Part shown: one piece after another, positions 25,368-33,983 of the stretch
Layout of the letters: each line of letters opens with the position of its first letter
Position numbering within the stretch: position 1 is the stretch's first letter
Assembly (NCBI RefSeq): GCF_009807005.1
Contig: NZ_WUBR01000002.1
Coordinates: forward strand, 868,001-932,000
Source of the DNA: Aurantiacibacter rhizosphaerae
GTDB taxonomy: Bacteria > Pseudomonadota > Alphaproteobacteria > Sphingomonadales > Sphingomonadaceae
DNA length: 64,000 nucleotides
Direction of reading: 5' to 3'
Program-made: the position numbers and the translations under genes
The notes under the pieces: model-generated
Told to the model about the DNA's origin: nothing
Seen by the model: only the letters and a program-made list of their open reading frames with translations
Database searches by the model: none

Positions 25368-26181
25368 ATTCGCCTGCGATCCCCGCCAGCGCCGAAAGCG
25401 CGAGGCCCAAGGGTTCACGGCTGTGCTTTACCGTGCCGATGGGACTGGCGATGCGCGCCACCTGCTGCGGCGCGAAGCCCAGCGACACCAAATCCGCCTC
25501 CCTCGCAGCGCGAGCGGGTGCCCCGCCCTGCGCGCCGATCAGGAAAGCCGGCGTGGTGAGCGCCCATTGCAGGATGGCGCGCTCCCACTCGTGATCGTGG
25601 AACAGCAAGACGATGGCCGTCCAGCGATCCGCAGTCAGGTGATCAGGCGACTGCCCCAAAGCCAGTGTGCCATCGTTCCGATCATGCGCTTCAACACCGA
25701 TGCCGCAGGCCTCGGCAACCTGCGCCATCGCGGCCAGTTCAGGCCCCTCGCCAAACAGGACAAGGCGCAGATCCGGAACGTAGCGTCGTCGCGGCAGCGG
25801 GCAGGGATGCGGCAAAGCCAAACTATCTTCACGTCGATTATCAAGGCTGGAGACAACGCTCTGACAAGCCTCCCGATCGGGTTCGGGGTCTATCAGAATA
25901 TCCAGCCCGCCGCCGCATGGCAGGCGAAAATCGATCTTGGCAGAGCCAGCGCCATAGCGAATTACGCGGCGTTCCCCGCCTTGCGCAATCTCTCGCGCCA
26001 GTTCCTGCTCCAGGCATCCATCGGCAAGGCTGCCGGTAACGCTACCATCGGCATGCACAGCCAGCTGCGCGCCGAGGCGGCGTGAAAAGCTGCCCTCTAT
26101 GTGAGTAATGGTGCACAGGCCCACGCCCGGCTGACAGGCCGCGCGCAAGGCGGCCTGATCGCCTGCCAGGGGAGCCGTCAT
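25330..26181 (-). CDS. xdhC: XdhC/CoxI-family molybdoenzyme maturation protein
   Basis: The 283-residue protein has the XdhC_CoxI N-terminal region (TITHIEGSFSRRLGAQLAV, DGCLEQELAREIAQGG, RLPCGGGLDILIDP) and a C-terminal Rossmann XdhC_C domain (LVLFGEGPELAAMAQVAE; IGAQGGAPARAAR). Such proteins sulfurate and insert the molybdenum cofactor into xanthine dehydrogenase-like enzymes. The start at 26181 lies 4 bases after the preceding stop; a longer version from 26220 would overlap it. No molybdoenzyme gene is in the window, so the client is elsewhere. Confidence 0.85.
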   Translation of the reverse strand: MTAPLAGDQAALRAACQPGVGLCTITHIEGSFSRRLGAQLAVHADGSVTGSLADGCLEQELAREIAQGGERRVIRYGAGSAKIDFRLPCGGGLDILIDPEPDREACQSVVSSLDNRREDSLALPHPCPLPRRRYVPDLRLVLFGEGPELAAMAQVAEACGIGVEAHDRNDGTLALGQSPDHLTADRWTAIVLLFHDHEWERAILQWALTTPAFLIGAQGGAPARAAREADLVSLGFAPQQVARIASPIGTVKHSREPLGLALSALAGIAGEYELRHPHHDATR

Positions 26182-26185
26182 CTCG

Positions 26186-27145
26186 CTAGTTGGTGCGCGC
26201 GGGAATCTCTGCCGGGTCAATGCCCATGCGCAGCTGCGGTTCTTCTCCGCGCAATTCCTCGAACGCCACCATCAGGTTGATATAGGCGCGCCCGCGCGGA
26301 GTACCACCATATTCCAGTCCGGGCAGCATCTTGTCGCCCATGAAAATGGCGAAACTTGGCATGGATTCCAGCTGGGCCAGCGCATCCTCTGGCGTTCCGC
26401 CGGATTGCGCGGTTTCCTCTGCGATCTGTACGAGGCCACGGTTGAACGTCATGTAACTGCCGAATTCTTCCCAAGTGCTGGTGCCGCCATGGCCCTGGAT
26501 CACGGTGTCCACATCATCGATGCCGTAGAAAACCGCCGTCAGCGTGGTGGGCATGGCCAGCATGGAGCCGCCCGATGCAGGATCGATCAGCCCGCTCATA
26601 TGCCAGGCATAGGCGTCGCCTGCCATCATCACGCGGTCTTCCGGAAAGACGATGAAGGCATCGCCATCGGTATGCGCGGCGCCGAACCAGTAGACCTCCA
26701 CCCGGTCCTCACCCTCGCCGAGCTGGCGGTAAGTGGTGAATTCCGTGTCCACGCGGTTGGGCGGGAACGGTCCGCCGCCTTCGCGCATCCGCGCCGCCGT
26801 GTTGGCCTGCGCAACCACCTGCACCCCATCGTTCTCAGCGAAAAACGCATTGGAGCCGACGTGATCGGGATGCGAGTGCGTGTTGATCAGCGTGGTAACG
26901 GGCTTGTCCGTGAACTTGCGGATTTCGGCGAGGATGCTTTCACCCGAATTGGGCAGCTTGGTATCCACCAGAACCACATCGTCCGATCGGACAAACACAA
27001 CGCTGTTGCCGCCTGCCCCTGGTATCCGCCAGACATTCTCGGAAACCTGCTGAGCCTCCTCGATACCGGGCAGGCCTTGTGCCACAGCGCCGGTAACGGC
27101 CACGCCGCCAAGAAGAATTGCCGAAAGAACTGCCACGCGCTGCAT
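26186..27145 (-). CDS. Secreted metallo-beta-lactamase-fold hydrolase
   Basis: The 319-residue protein has a Sec signal peptide (VAVLSAILLGGVAVTGAVAQG) and an MBL fold with the metal motif NTHSHPDHVG, a downstream His in WFGAAHTDGD, Asp in MMAGDAYAW, and His in IQGHGG. It should be a periplasmic zinc hydrolase; substrate unknown, with quinoprotein-relay-like and lactonase relatives. It lies 20 bases downstream of hupE and 4 bases upstream of xdhC, so the four minus-strand genes probably form one operon. Confidence 0.8.
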   Translation of the reverse strand: MQRVAVLSAILLGGVAVTGAVAQGLPGIEEAQQVSENVWRIPGAGGNSVVFVRSDDVVLVDTKLPNSGESILAEIRKFTDKPVTTLINTHSHPDHVGSNAFFAENDGVQVVAQANTAARMREGGGPFPPNRVDTEFTTYRQLGEGEDRVEVYWFGAAHTDGDAFIVFPEDRVMMAGDAYAWHMSGLIDPASGGSMLAMPTTLTAVFYGIDDVDTVIQGHGGTSTWEEFGSYMTFNRGLVQIAEETAQSGGTPEDALAQLESMPSFAIFMGDKMLPGLEYGGTPRGRAYINLMVAFEELRGEEPQLRMGIDPAEIPARTN

Positions 27146-27165
27146 CGATATCCGCTCCCAAAGAC

Positions 27166-28257
27166 TCAGGCCAAATTCAGGACTCTGTCAACGAACCAAT
27201 AGGCACCTGCAAGGATCACCGCAAGCGATCCGCCGATGACAAGCCTTTTCATGGCCACCGGCGCGCGTCCGCGCAGCCAGGCCAACGCCAGTGCGACGGG
27301 GATCACGATGGCAAGCTGGCCCAACTCCACACCGATGTTGAATGCCAGTAGGGACCACGCAAGATTGCCGTCGGGCAAGCCAAATTCCCGCAGCACGAAG
27401 GCAAAGCCAAAGCCGTGGATCAGCCCGAAGAACAGGGCGAAATAGGGCCTGAGGTCACGCTGGCCATCCTTGCGCAGCAGATTATCCGCCCCCACGATCA
27501 CGATGCTGAGCGCGATCAGCGGCTCGATTAGCCATGCGGGCGGCGCAAAGGTGCCGGTGGCAGCCAGCGCCAGGGTGACGGAATGGCCCAGCGTGAAGGC
27601 GGTGACGATGATCGCCAGCCGCCGCAGTGATCCGCCCAGCAGGATCAGCCCGATCAGGAACAGGACGTGATCCGGCCCGATCAAAACGTGGTGCGCGCCC
27701 GATGGGACGAAGGTGGCAAACACCGCCGCCACGCCCGCCGCCGTCCCGGCGTAATGCGTTTGTGCGGCGCTATCCGCGTTGAACAGGAATTGCTGACGAA
27801 GATCGCCGCCCTCGTAAATATTGACGAAGGTCTGGTGCGCGGGATCATATGGGAACAGATCCGTATCCACCGTCAGCGCCGGTGGTGGCGGGCCCGATGC
27901 ACGCAACTGCAAATGCAGGGCATCTTCGGAAGGAGAGGCGGAAATCGCGCCGAATTCCATGGGGATATCTTGGCCCCCTTCGCCGTGCAGAGTCACTCGT
28001 CGCTGCATCAGCGCCGTAATCTTACTGTATTGGGACGCTAACACACGCTCGTCGAGCAGGGATGACGGTTCCTCGATCCCCAGTTCATGCGCCACATCGT
28101 TTGTGTGAACGCTCAGCGTGCCTTCGATGTGCTGATCCTGCAGCCGCACATCGAGATAGCTGTAGGGCGCCGGATGCGCGCTGGCCGGGCTGACAAAAAC
28201 AGCAAGGGCAGCCAAGGCTGCAAAGTACAGAACAAGACAAATCCGAAAGGGACGCAT
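27166..28257 (-). CDS. HupE/UreJ-family membrane protein
   Basis: The 363-residue protein has a signal peptide (MRPFRICLVLYFAALAALAV ending ASA), a periplasmic N-terminal domain (about 35-180), and a C-terminal HupE/UreJ membrane domain of about six helices. The domain starts with the diagnostic GAHHVLIGPDHVLFLIGLI, with the GHSVTLALA and FGLIHGFGFA motifs that carry metal-ligand histidines. The family is linked to nickel or cobalt uptake and to hydrogenase/urease loci. I took the start at 28257; the longest frame extends to 28314 without support. An inverted repeat TGTTG-N6-CAACA (28269-28284) lies just upstream. Confidence 0.8.
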   Translation of the reverse strand: MRPFRICLVLYFAALAALAVFVSPASAHPAPYSYLDVRLQDQHIEGTLSVHTNDVAHELGIEEPSSLLDERVLASQYSKITALMQRRVTLHGEGGQDIPMEFGAISASPSEDALHLQLRASGPPPPALTVDTDLFPYDPAHQTFVNIYEGGDLRQQFLFNADSAAQTHYAGTAAGVAAVFATFVPSGAHHVLIGPDHVLFLIGLILLGGSLRRLAIIVTAFTLGHSVTLALAATGTFAPPAWLIEPLIALSIVIVGADNLLRKDGQRDLRPYFALFFGLIHGFGFAFVLREFGLPDGNLAWSLLAFNIGVELGQLAIVIPVALALAWLRGRAPVAMKRLVIGGSLAVILAGAYWFVDRVLNLA

Positions 28258-28268
28258 TTCTAACCATT

Positions 28269-28284
28269 TGTTGCGCGAACAACA
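28269..28284. promoter_or_regulatory. Inverted repeat upstream of hupE-like gene
   Basis: TGTTGCGCGAACAACA has perfect 5-base arms (TGTTG/CAACA) with a 6-base spacer, 12 bases before the chosen hupE start. It could be an operator for this four-gene cluster. Confidence 0.3.
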
Positions 28285-28377
28285 CGCCATGAAACGAGTT
28301 GCTTTTCGATACAAGCATGCGGTTGGAACAATTGAAACTATAGACTAGGCATATTTCTGTCACAGTGGGGAGTATTC

Positions 28378-29844
28378 GTGGGGATGGTCGGTAATTCGTG
28401 CCGCATCGAGGCATGGCGGGTGACCGTGATCGCAGGTTCGCTGCTGGCCCTTGGTGCCTGCTCCACTCCTGCAGTCGATGTCGCGGAACCCCGGATCGCT
28501 GTGCCTGCCGACTGGCAGATTGCCGATCCTGCACCCGTCAGCACCGATCTTACCGAATACTGGACGCTTCTGGGCGATCCGCTGCTTACCGATTTCGTAG
28601 AGCAGGCTATCGTTGAGAACCGCGATCTCGCGCAAAGCGCTGCGCGGCTGAAGCAGGCGCGTGCTTCGCTGGTGCAGGCGCGGGCGGGTTATTTCCCGTC
28701 CGTTTCGGCCACAGGCGGGGTCAATCGCGATGTTGGCGATCTGGCCCGCGATGACGTGCAATTTTCCCTTGGCGCGGATGCAGCGTGGGAGCTGGACCTG
28801 TTTGGCCAGATCTCTGGCAATGTCGCCGCCGCTCGCGGAGAACTTGTCGCGCAAGGATATTCGCTGGCGGATCTGCAGCGCCTGATCGTGGGACAGGTGG
28901 CAATTTCCACGATCAACGCCCGCGCCACGGCAGAACAGCTGGCGATTGCGCGGTCCACGCTGGCCTATCAGGACGATAATCTGCAAATCGCCAACTGGCG
29001 TAACCAGGCGGGCCTCGTCTCCAGCCTGGATGTGGAGCAGGCCCGCACGCAGCGCGCGCAGACCGCCGCCACGATCCCGCTGCTGGAAAGCAATCTGAAC
29101 GCGACCGCCAATTCCATCTCCACCCTGATCGGGGAGGCACCGGGCCGTGTGCTGGATGCAATCGAGGCAAGCGAGCCGCAACCGATTCCCGATCCGCCGC
29201 TGCTGGCCGGGTTCGAAGCGCCTGCCGAAGTGCTGCGCCGCCGCCCCGATGTGCGTTCGGCAGAGGCCACGCTGGTTGCCAGCACGGCGCGCATCGGCGT
29301 GGCCCGCGCCCAATTGCTGCCGCTGGTGCGACTGTCCGGCAATATCGGCACCGGCCCTGTCACGGGCGGAAACCTGTTTGACATCATCACCGGCGGATTG
29401 TTCGCCGGCGTCAGCCAGCTGATATTCGATGGCGGCAGAACCGCCGCGCAGGTCGACATTGCGGAAAGCGGGGCCGAGGCTTCACTGGCGGCCTGGGAAC
29501 AGACGATCCTGAATGCGCTGGAAGACGTTGAAACCGCCGCTGTCGATCAGCGCACGTCTGATGAACGCGTCGCCATCAACGAGGAAGCGCTGGATGCCGC
29601 CGACAATTCCGCTCTGCTGGCGCGCAGCCAGTATCAGGCGGGCCTCACCGATTTTCGCACGCTGTTGACGGCAGAGAACCAGCTGCTGTCCGCGCGCAAC
29701 CAGCTGGTTTCCGCCCAGGCCGACCGTGCCATCGCCTTTGTCCGCCTGACGCAGGCGCTGGGCGGCGGATGGACCATTTCCGATTACGATCTCCCGCCGG
29801 TGGCCAGCAGCGCCCCTGCGGATAACGACAGGACCGCCCAATGA
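28378..29844 (+). CDS. NodT-type outer membrane efflux lipoprotein
   Basis: The 488-residue protein starts with GTG and carries a lipoprotein signal with lipobox LALGAC near residue 28, followed by two OEP/TolC repeats (YWTLLGDPLLTDFVEQAI; LRRRPDVRSAEATLVASTAR; VSQLIFDGGRTAAQV). It is the outer membrane duct of a tripartite exporter. It is the first gene of a four-gene operon; its stop overlaps the adaptor start (ATGA). Confidence 0.88.
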   Translation: MGMVGNSCRIEAWRVTVIAGSLLALGACSTPAVDVAEPRIAVPADWQIADPAPVSTDLTEYWTLLGDPLLTDFVEQAIVENRDLAQSAARLKQARASLVQARAGYFPSVSATGGVNRDVGDLARDDVQFSLGADAAWELDLFGQISGNVAAARGELVAQGYSLADLQRLIVGQVAISTINARATAEQLAIARSTLAYQDDNLQIANWRNQAGLVSSLDVEQARTQRAQTAATIPLLESNLNATANSISTLIGEAPGRVLDAIEASEPQPIPDPPLLAGFEAPAEVLRRRPDVRSAEATLVASTARIGVARAQLLPLVRLSGNIGTGPVTGGNLFDIITGGLFAGVSQLIFDGGRTAAQVDIAESGAEASLAAWEQTILNALEDVETAAVDQRTSDERVAINEEALDAADNSALLARSQYQAGLTDFRTLLTAENQLLSARNQLVSAQADRAIAFVRLTQALGGGWTISDYDLPPVASSAPADNDRTAQ

Positions 29845-31136
29845 GCCAGACCGACCCCGAAACCGAGCAGGACATCGGCGAATATCTGGACACTGGCAAA
29901 CCGCGCAAATGGTACAAGCGGCGCTGGGTGTGGGTGGTGGCGGCCATTGTGCTGTTGCTGATCCTGCTGTCCACGGTGTTCTCCGAAGACGAGACGGGCC
30001 CGGATTACATCACGGCGGAGGTGGAAGAGCGTTCGTTGGACCTCACCGTTACGGCAACGGGCAATCTGCGCCCCACCAATCAGGTGGAAGTCGGCTCCGA
30101 AGTGTCCGGCAGGCTGGATGCCGTGCTGGTGGACGTAAACGATATCGTGTCGCGCGGGCAGGTGCTGGCGCGGATCAACACCGATGTCATCCAGGATCAG
30201 ATCACGCAAAGCCGCGCCAACCTCAACGCATCGCGCGCTGCGGTGTTGCAGGCGCAGGCCACGCTGGATGCCGATCTTGCCCAGCTTGAACGCCTGCGCG
30301 AAGTCAGCCGCCTGTCCGGTGGCCGCGTGCCTGCCAAGGCGGAGATGGAGCAAGCGGAAGCCGCCGTGAACCGGGGCCGCGCCGCCGTTGCCAGCGCCCG
30401 CGCCAATGTCTCCAGCGCGCAGGCCCAGCTTTCCAGCGCGCAGACCAATAACGATCGGGCCGTGATCCGCTCCCCCGTGGCGGGCGTGGTGCTGGCGCGG
30501 CAGGTGGAACCGGGCCAGACTGTGGCTGCCAGCTTCAACACGCCTACACTGTTCGTGCTGGCGGAAAACCTTGCCACCATGCAGCTGCGCGTGGACATTG
30601 ACGAGGCTGACGTGGGCCAGGTGCAGCCCGGCCAGAAGGCCGCCTTCACCGTGGATGCCTATCCCGGCCGCCGCTTTCCCGCCGTGGTGGAGCGGGTGGA
30701 TCTTGCCTCCAACAACATCGCCCTGAACAGCCAGCAACAGCAGCAGGGCAACCAGGTGGTGAGCTACGAAGCGCGCCTGATGGTTGCCAATGATGAAGGA
30801 CTGCTGCGCCCCGGCATGACGGCCACGGCCACCATCGCCACCACTAACACCGGCAATGCCATGCTGGTGCCCAACGGCGCCCTGCGGTTCGATCCGAACG
30901 AGGAAAAGGAAGAAGGCGGCATCTTCGGCCCGCAGAGCTTCGGCCTTGAAGGCAATGACGATGCCACCATCGGCGTGGGCAGCCGCCAGACCGTGTATGT
31001 GGTGCAGCCGGATGGAACGCTGCAATCCATCGAGGTGGTAACCGGGCAAAGCGATGGCCGCCAAACCGTGGTAACCTCCGATGATCTGGAAGTGGGCATG
31101 AAAGTGGTCACCGGCATCAGGGCTGCCCAGCAGTGA
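29841..31136 (+). CDS. MacA-like periplasmic adaptor (membrane fusion protein)
   Basis: The 431-residue HlyD-type adaptor has a cytoplasmic N-terminus, one transmembrane helix (about 34-50, RWVWVVAAIVLLLILLS), a lipoyl half (VGSEVSGRLDAVLVDVNDIV), a coiled-coil hairpin of Ala/Gln/Arg-rich repeats (about 110-200), a second lipoyl half (AVIRSPVAGVVLARQVEPGQ), and a beta-barrel/membrane-proximal region. It couples the ABC exporter to the NodT duct. Overlapping starts and stops tie it to both neighbours. Confidence 0.88.
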   Translation: MSQTDPETEQDIGEYLDTGKPRKWYKRRWVWVVAAIVLLLILLSTVFSEDETGPDYITAEVEERSLDLTVTATGNLRPTNQVEVGSEVSGRLDAVLVDVNDIVSRGQVLARINTDVIQDQITQSRANLNASRAAVLQAQATLDADLAQLERLREVSRLSGGRVPAKAEMEQAEAAVNRGRAAVASARANVSSAQAQLSSAQTNNDRAVIRSPVAGVVLARQVEPGQTVAASFNTPTLFVLAENLATMQLRVDIDEADVGQVQPGQKAAFTVDAYPGRRFPAVVERVDLASNNIALNSQQQQQGNQVVSYEARLMVANDEGLLRPGMTATATIATTNTGNAMLVPNGALRFDPNEEKEEGGIFGPQSFGLEGNDDATIGVGSRQTVYVVQPDGTLQSIEVVTGQSDGRQTVVTSDDLEVGMKVVTGIRAAQQ

Positions 31137-31912
31137 GCACTGCCAGCCCGCCCCTGACCGAAGCGGATGCCGCCAGAAACGGGCGCGCGGCTGAGGCCCT
31201 GATCGAGATGGAAGGCATCACCAAAACCTTCGGCCAGGGCGCTGCCGCGTTCCAGGCGTTGAAGGGCGTGGACCTGTCTATCGATCGGGGGGATTTCGTG
31301 GCGGTGATGGGTCCGTCCGGCTCCGGCAAGTCCACCACGATGAACATCCTCGGTTGCCTGGATGTGCCCACCACCGGGCGCTTTCGTTTTCGCGGGGTTG
31401 AGGTGCAGGATCTGGCGCGGGATCAGCGTTCGCTGCTGCGTCGGCGCTATCTCGGCTTCGTGTTCCAGGGCTTCAACCTGCTGGCCCGCACCAGCGCGCT
31501 GGAAAACGTGGAACTGCCACTGCTCTATCGCGGTGAAAAGAAGAAGCAGCGCCGCGAAGCTGCCGAACGCTCTCTCGATCTGGTCGGCCTGCTGCCATGG
31601 GCGGATCACACCCCGGCAGAGCTTTCCGGCGGACAGCAACAGCGCGTGGCCATCGCCCGCGCGCTGGTGACCGATCCCGATGTGCTACTGGCGGACGAGC
31701 CTACCGGCAACCTCGACACGGAACGTTCGCTGGAGATCATGGAGCTGCTCACCGATCTCAACAAGACGGGCATCACCATACTGATGGTGACGCATGAAGA
31801 GGAAATGGCGCAATTTGCAAAGACCATCGTGCATTTCCGCGATGGTCTGGTGGAGCGGATCGATCGCGGCCTGAAGTCCCATGTGCATGCGCCCGGCGGG
31901 GAGCACGCCTGA
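31133..31912 (+). CDS. MacB/LolD-type ABC transporter ATP-binding protein
   Basis: The 259-residue ATPase has Walker A GPSGSGKSTT, Q-loop FVFQGFNLL, signature LSGGQQQR, Walker B VLLADEPTGNLD and the H-loop MVTHEEE. It starts with GTG overlapping the adaptor stop. Together with the following permease it is equivalent to MacB split into two chains, moving substrates from the periplasm through the adaptor and duct rather than across the inner membrane. Confidence 0.9.
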   Translation: MSTASPPLTEADAARNGRAAEALIEMEGITKTFGQGAAAFQALKGVDLSIDRGDFVAVMGPSGSGKSTTMNILGCLDVPTTGRFRFRGVEVQDLARDQRSLLRRRYLGFVFQGFNLLARTSALENVELPLLYRGEKKKQRREAAERSLDLVGLLPWADHTPAELSGGQQQRVAIARALVTDPDVLLADEPTGNLDTERSLEIMELLTDLNKTGITILMVTHEEEMAQFAKTIVHFRDGLVERIDRGLKSHVHAPGGEHA

Positions 31913-33120
31913 TGCTGGGCATGATCGGGGCAACATTCCTGCTGGCCTTGCGTGAGATACGCCGCCACCTTTTGCGCAGCTTCCTCACCACGCTGGGCAT
32001 CATCATCGGCGTGGCCGCGGTTATCACGATGGTGACGCTGGGCCGCGGCTTGACCGCAGACGTGCAGGAAGAGGTTTCGGGCCTCGGCTCCGATGTCTTT
32101 ATCGTATTCCCCACCCGTACCGATCCCAACACGGCCCCGCCCCCCTTCGATGACGCGGATATTCGCGCTGTCGAGAACCAGATTGCGGGCGTGGTTAATG
32201 CAGCGGGTTCTGTCAGCACCAATGCCACGGCTTTTCACAATGGGCAGGACTGGTCCACCAGCGTGGAAGGCGCGGATACGGAGTTTTTCGAGGCTCAGTC
32301 GATTGAAATCGCGGAAGGCCGCGGCTTCAATGAAGAGGACGAGGCGCGCGGCGGCAGCGTGTGCGTTATTGGCCCCAAGGTGGTCGAGGAAATCTTCGTT
32401 GCCGACGAGGTGATCGGCGAGAACATGCGCGTCGGCAACGTCTCTTGCCAGGTGATCGGCATGATAGAGGAGCGCAGCAACTCGGTTGGCAACGGCGATG
32501 CGAATGACGTGGTGTTCATGCCGCTGAAAACCGTGCAGCGCCGCTTCATCGGCAATGCGGACAATGTGCAGTTCTTCGTGGTGAAATATGATCCCACCTA
32601 TTCGACGGCAACGATCCAGCAGCAATTGATAGACCTGCTGCGCGAACGGCGCGTGATCCAGGAGGGTGAGGACAACAATTTCAACATCGTCGACACGGCA
32701 GAAATCAGCGACACGGTGAACAACATTACCGGCACGATGACTGCCGTGGTGACCATGATCGCCGCGATCAGCCTGCTGGTGGGCGGCATCGGCATCATGA
32801 ACATCATGCTGGTTTCCGTGACGGAGCGGACCCGCGAAATCGGCATTCGGCTGGCGATTGGCGCGCTGGCGCGTGAAGTGCGCCTGCAATTTCTGACAGA
32901 GGCCGTGGTGCTGTGCTGTTTCGGCGGCCTGCTGGGCATATTGCTGGCGCTTGGCCTGTCTATCCTGCTGGCGGGCGCTGCCGATCTGCCCTTCATCTTC
33001 GATCCGGTGGTGAACGGCCTGAGCTTTGTATTCTCCGCCATCATGGGCATCGTATTCGGCTATTACCCGGCCCACCGTGCCAGCAAGCTGGACCCGATTG
33101 ACGCGCTGCGACACGAATAG
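31912..33120 (+). CDS. MacB-type ABC transporter permease
   Basis: The 402-residue permease has four transmembrane helices in the MacB pattern: one near the N-terminus (LLRSFLTTLGIIIGVAAVITM), a large periplasmic domain (about 55-270), and three at the C-terminus including VGGIGIMNIMLVSVTERTRE. The C-terminal cytoplasmic end (YYPAHRASKLDPIDALRHE) is typical. The substrate cannot be told; in this context phenolics, siderophores or peptides are possible. The last codons form one arm of a long inverted repeat. Confidence 0.88.
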   Translation: MLGMIGATFLLALREIRRHLLRSFLTTLGIIIGVAAVITMVTLGRGLTADVQEEVSGLGSDVFIVFPTRTDPNTAPPPFDDADIRAVENQIAGVVNAAGSVSTNATAFHNGQDWSTSVEGADTEFFEAQSIEIAEGRGFNEEDEARGGSVCVIGPKVVEEIFVADEVIGENMRVGNVSCQVIGMIEERSNSVGNGDANDVVFMPLKTVQRRFIGNADNVQFFVVKYDPTYSTATIQQQLIDLLRERRVIQEGEDNNFNIVDTAEISDTVNNITGTMTAVVTMIAAISLLVGGIGIMNIMLVSVTERTREIGIRLAIGALAREVRLQFLTEAVVLCCFGGLLGILLALGLSILLAGAADLPFIFDPVVNGLSFVFSAIMGIVFGYYPAHRASKLDPIDALRHE

Positions 33121-33139
33121 GCGCCAGCGCGTCAATCGG
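33094..33139. terminator. 15-bp perfect inverted repeat spanning the permease stop codon
   Basis: CCGATTGACGCGCTG (33094-33108) and CAGCGCGTCAATCGG (33125-33139) are exact reverse complements with a 16-base loop containing the permease stop codon. The left arm codes the end of the permease and the right arm lies between convergent genes (pirin ends at 33153). It would make a very stable hairpin in either transcript. There is no T-run. Confidence 0.6.
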
Positions 33140-33152
33140 CACGGCGGCGGCG

Positions 33153-33848
33153 CTACTTGGTATCCACCAGCACCACTTCGCTGTCTTCCAGCGCCTTAAC
33201 GCGCAAGGTATCCAGATCGGCTATGGCCACCCCATCGCGGGCATCGGCCACTTCGCCATCAATCTCCAGCTTTCCCGTGGCAGGCACCAGATAACCCTTG
33301 CGGCCGCCAAGATCATATTCAACGGTTTCGCCCGCTGCGATAGTGGCGCCAAGTACGCGGGCATCGGCCTGGATACGCAGCGCGTCGGCATCGCCTTCTC
33401 GCCCGCTGGCCAGCACATCGAACTTGCCGGACCGGGCATCCTTGGGGAAGGTCTTGGTGCCCCAACTGGGTTTGTGCCCCTGCCTGTCCGGCACGATCCA
33501 TAGCTGGAAGGAATGCGTTTCCTCGTCGTCGACATTGTATTCGGCATGCTGGATGCCGGTGCCTGCGGACATCACCTGCACATCGCCCGCCTCCGTCCGG
33601 CCTTCATTGCCCAGACTGTCCTTGTGCGTGATCGCACCTTTGCGGACGTAGGTGATGATCTCCATATTCTCGTGCCCGTGCGGCGGAAAGCCGGAGCGTG
33701 CGGCGATGATATCGTCATTCCACACGCGCAGCGCGCCCCAATGCATGCGGCGCTGATCAAAATACTGCGCGAAAGAGAAATGGAAATTGGCCTTGAGCCA
33801 GCCGTGATCGGCCTTACCCAGCGTATCGAACTTGCGAACTTCGATCAT
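33153..33848 (-). CDS. Pirin family protein (YhhW-like quercetinase type)
   Basis: The 231-residue bicupin has the pirin metal site in the N-terminal half: FPPHGHENMEIITYVRKG with two His and a Glu, and a further His in GTGIQHAEYN. YhhW-like pirins oxidise quercetin in vitro; physiological roles are unclear. The start at 33848 has AGGAGA six bases upstream, so the longer frame to 33896 is not needed. Confidence 0.88.
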   Translation of the reverse strand: MIEVRKFDTLGKADHGWLKANFHFSFAQYFDQRRMHWGALRVWNDDIIAARSGFPPHGHENMEIITYVRKGAITHKDSLGNEGRTEAGDVQVMSAGTGIQHAEYNVDDEETHSFQLWIVPDRQGHKPSWGTKTFPKDARSGKFDVLASGREGDADALRIQADARVLGATIAAGETVEYDLGGRKGYLVPATGKLEIDGEVADARDGVAIADLDTLRVKALEDSEVVLVDTK

Positions 33849-33983
33849 GAAGTGTCTCCTTTGTACAGGAGATGGTGCGCGCACGGTTCTGCGCAATACC
33901 GACGAAACTTCGGCGCGCCCAAGCGTGGCTTTACATCTCCGCCAACCAGCAATCTCCGCGCCGGTCGCGCATAATAACGGCGA

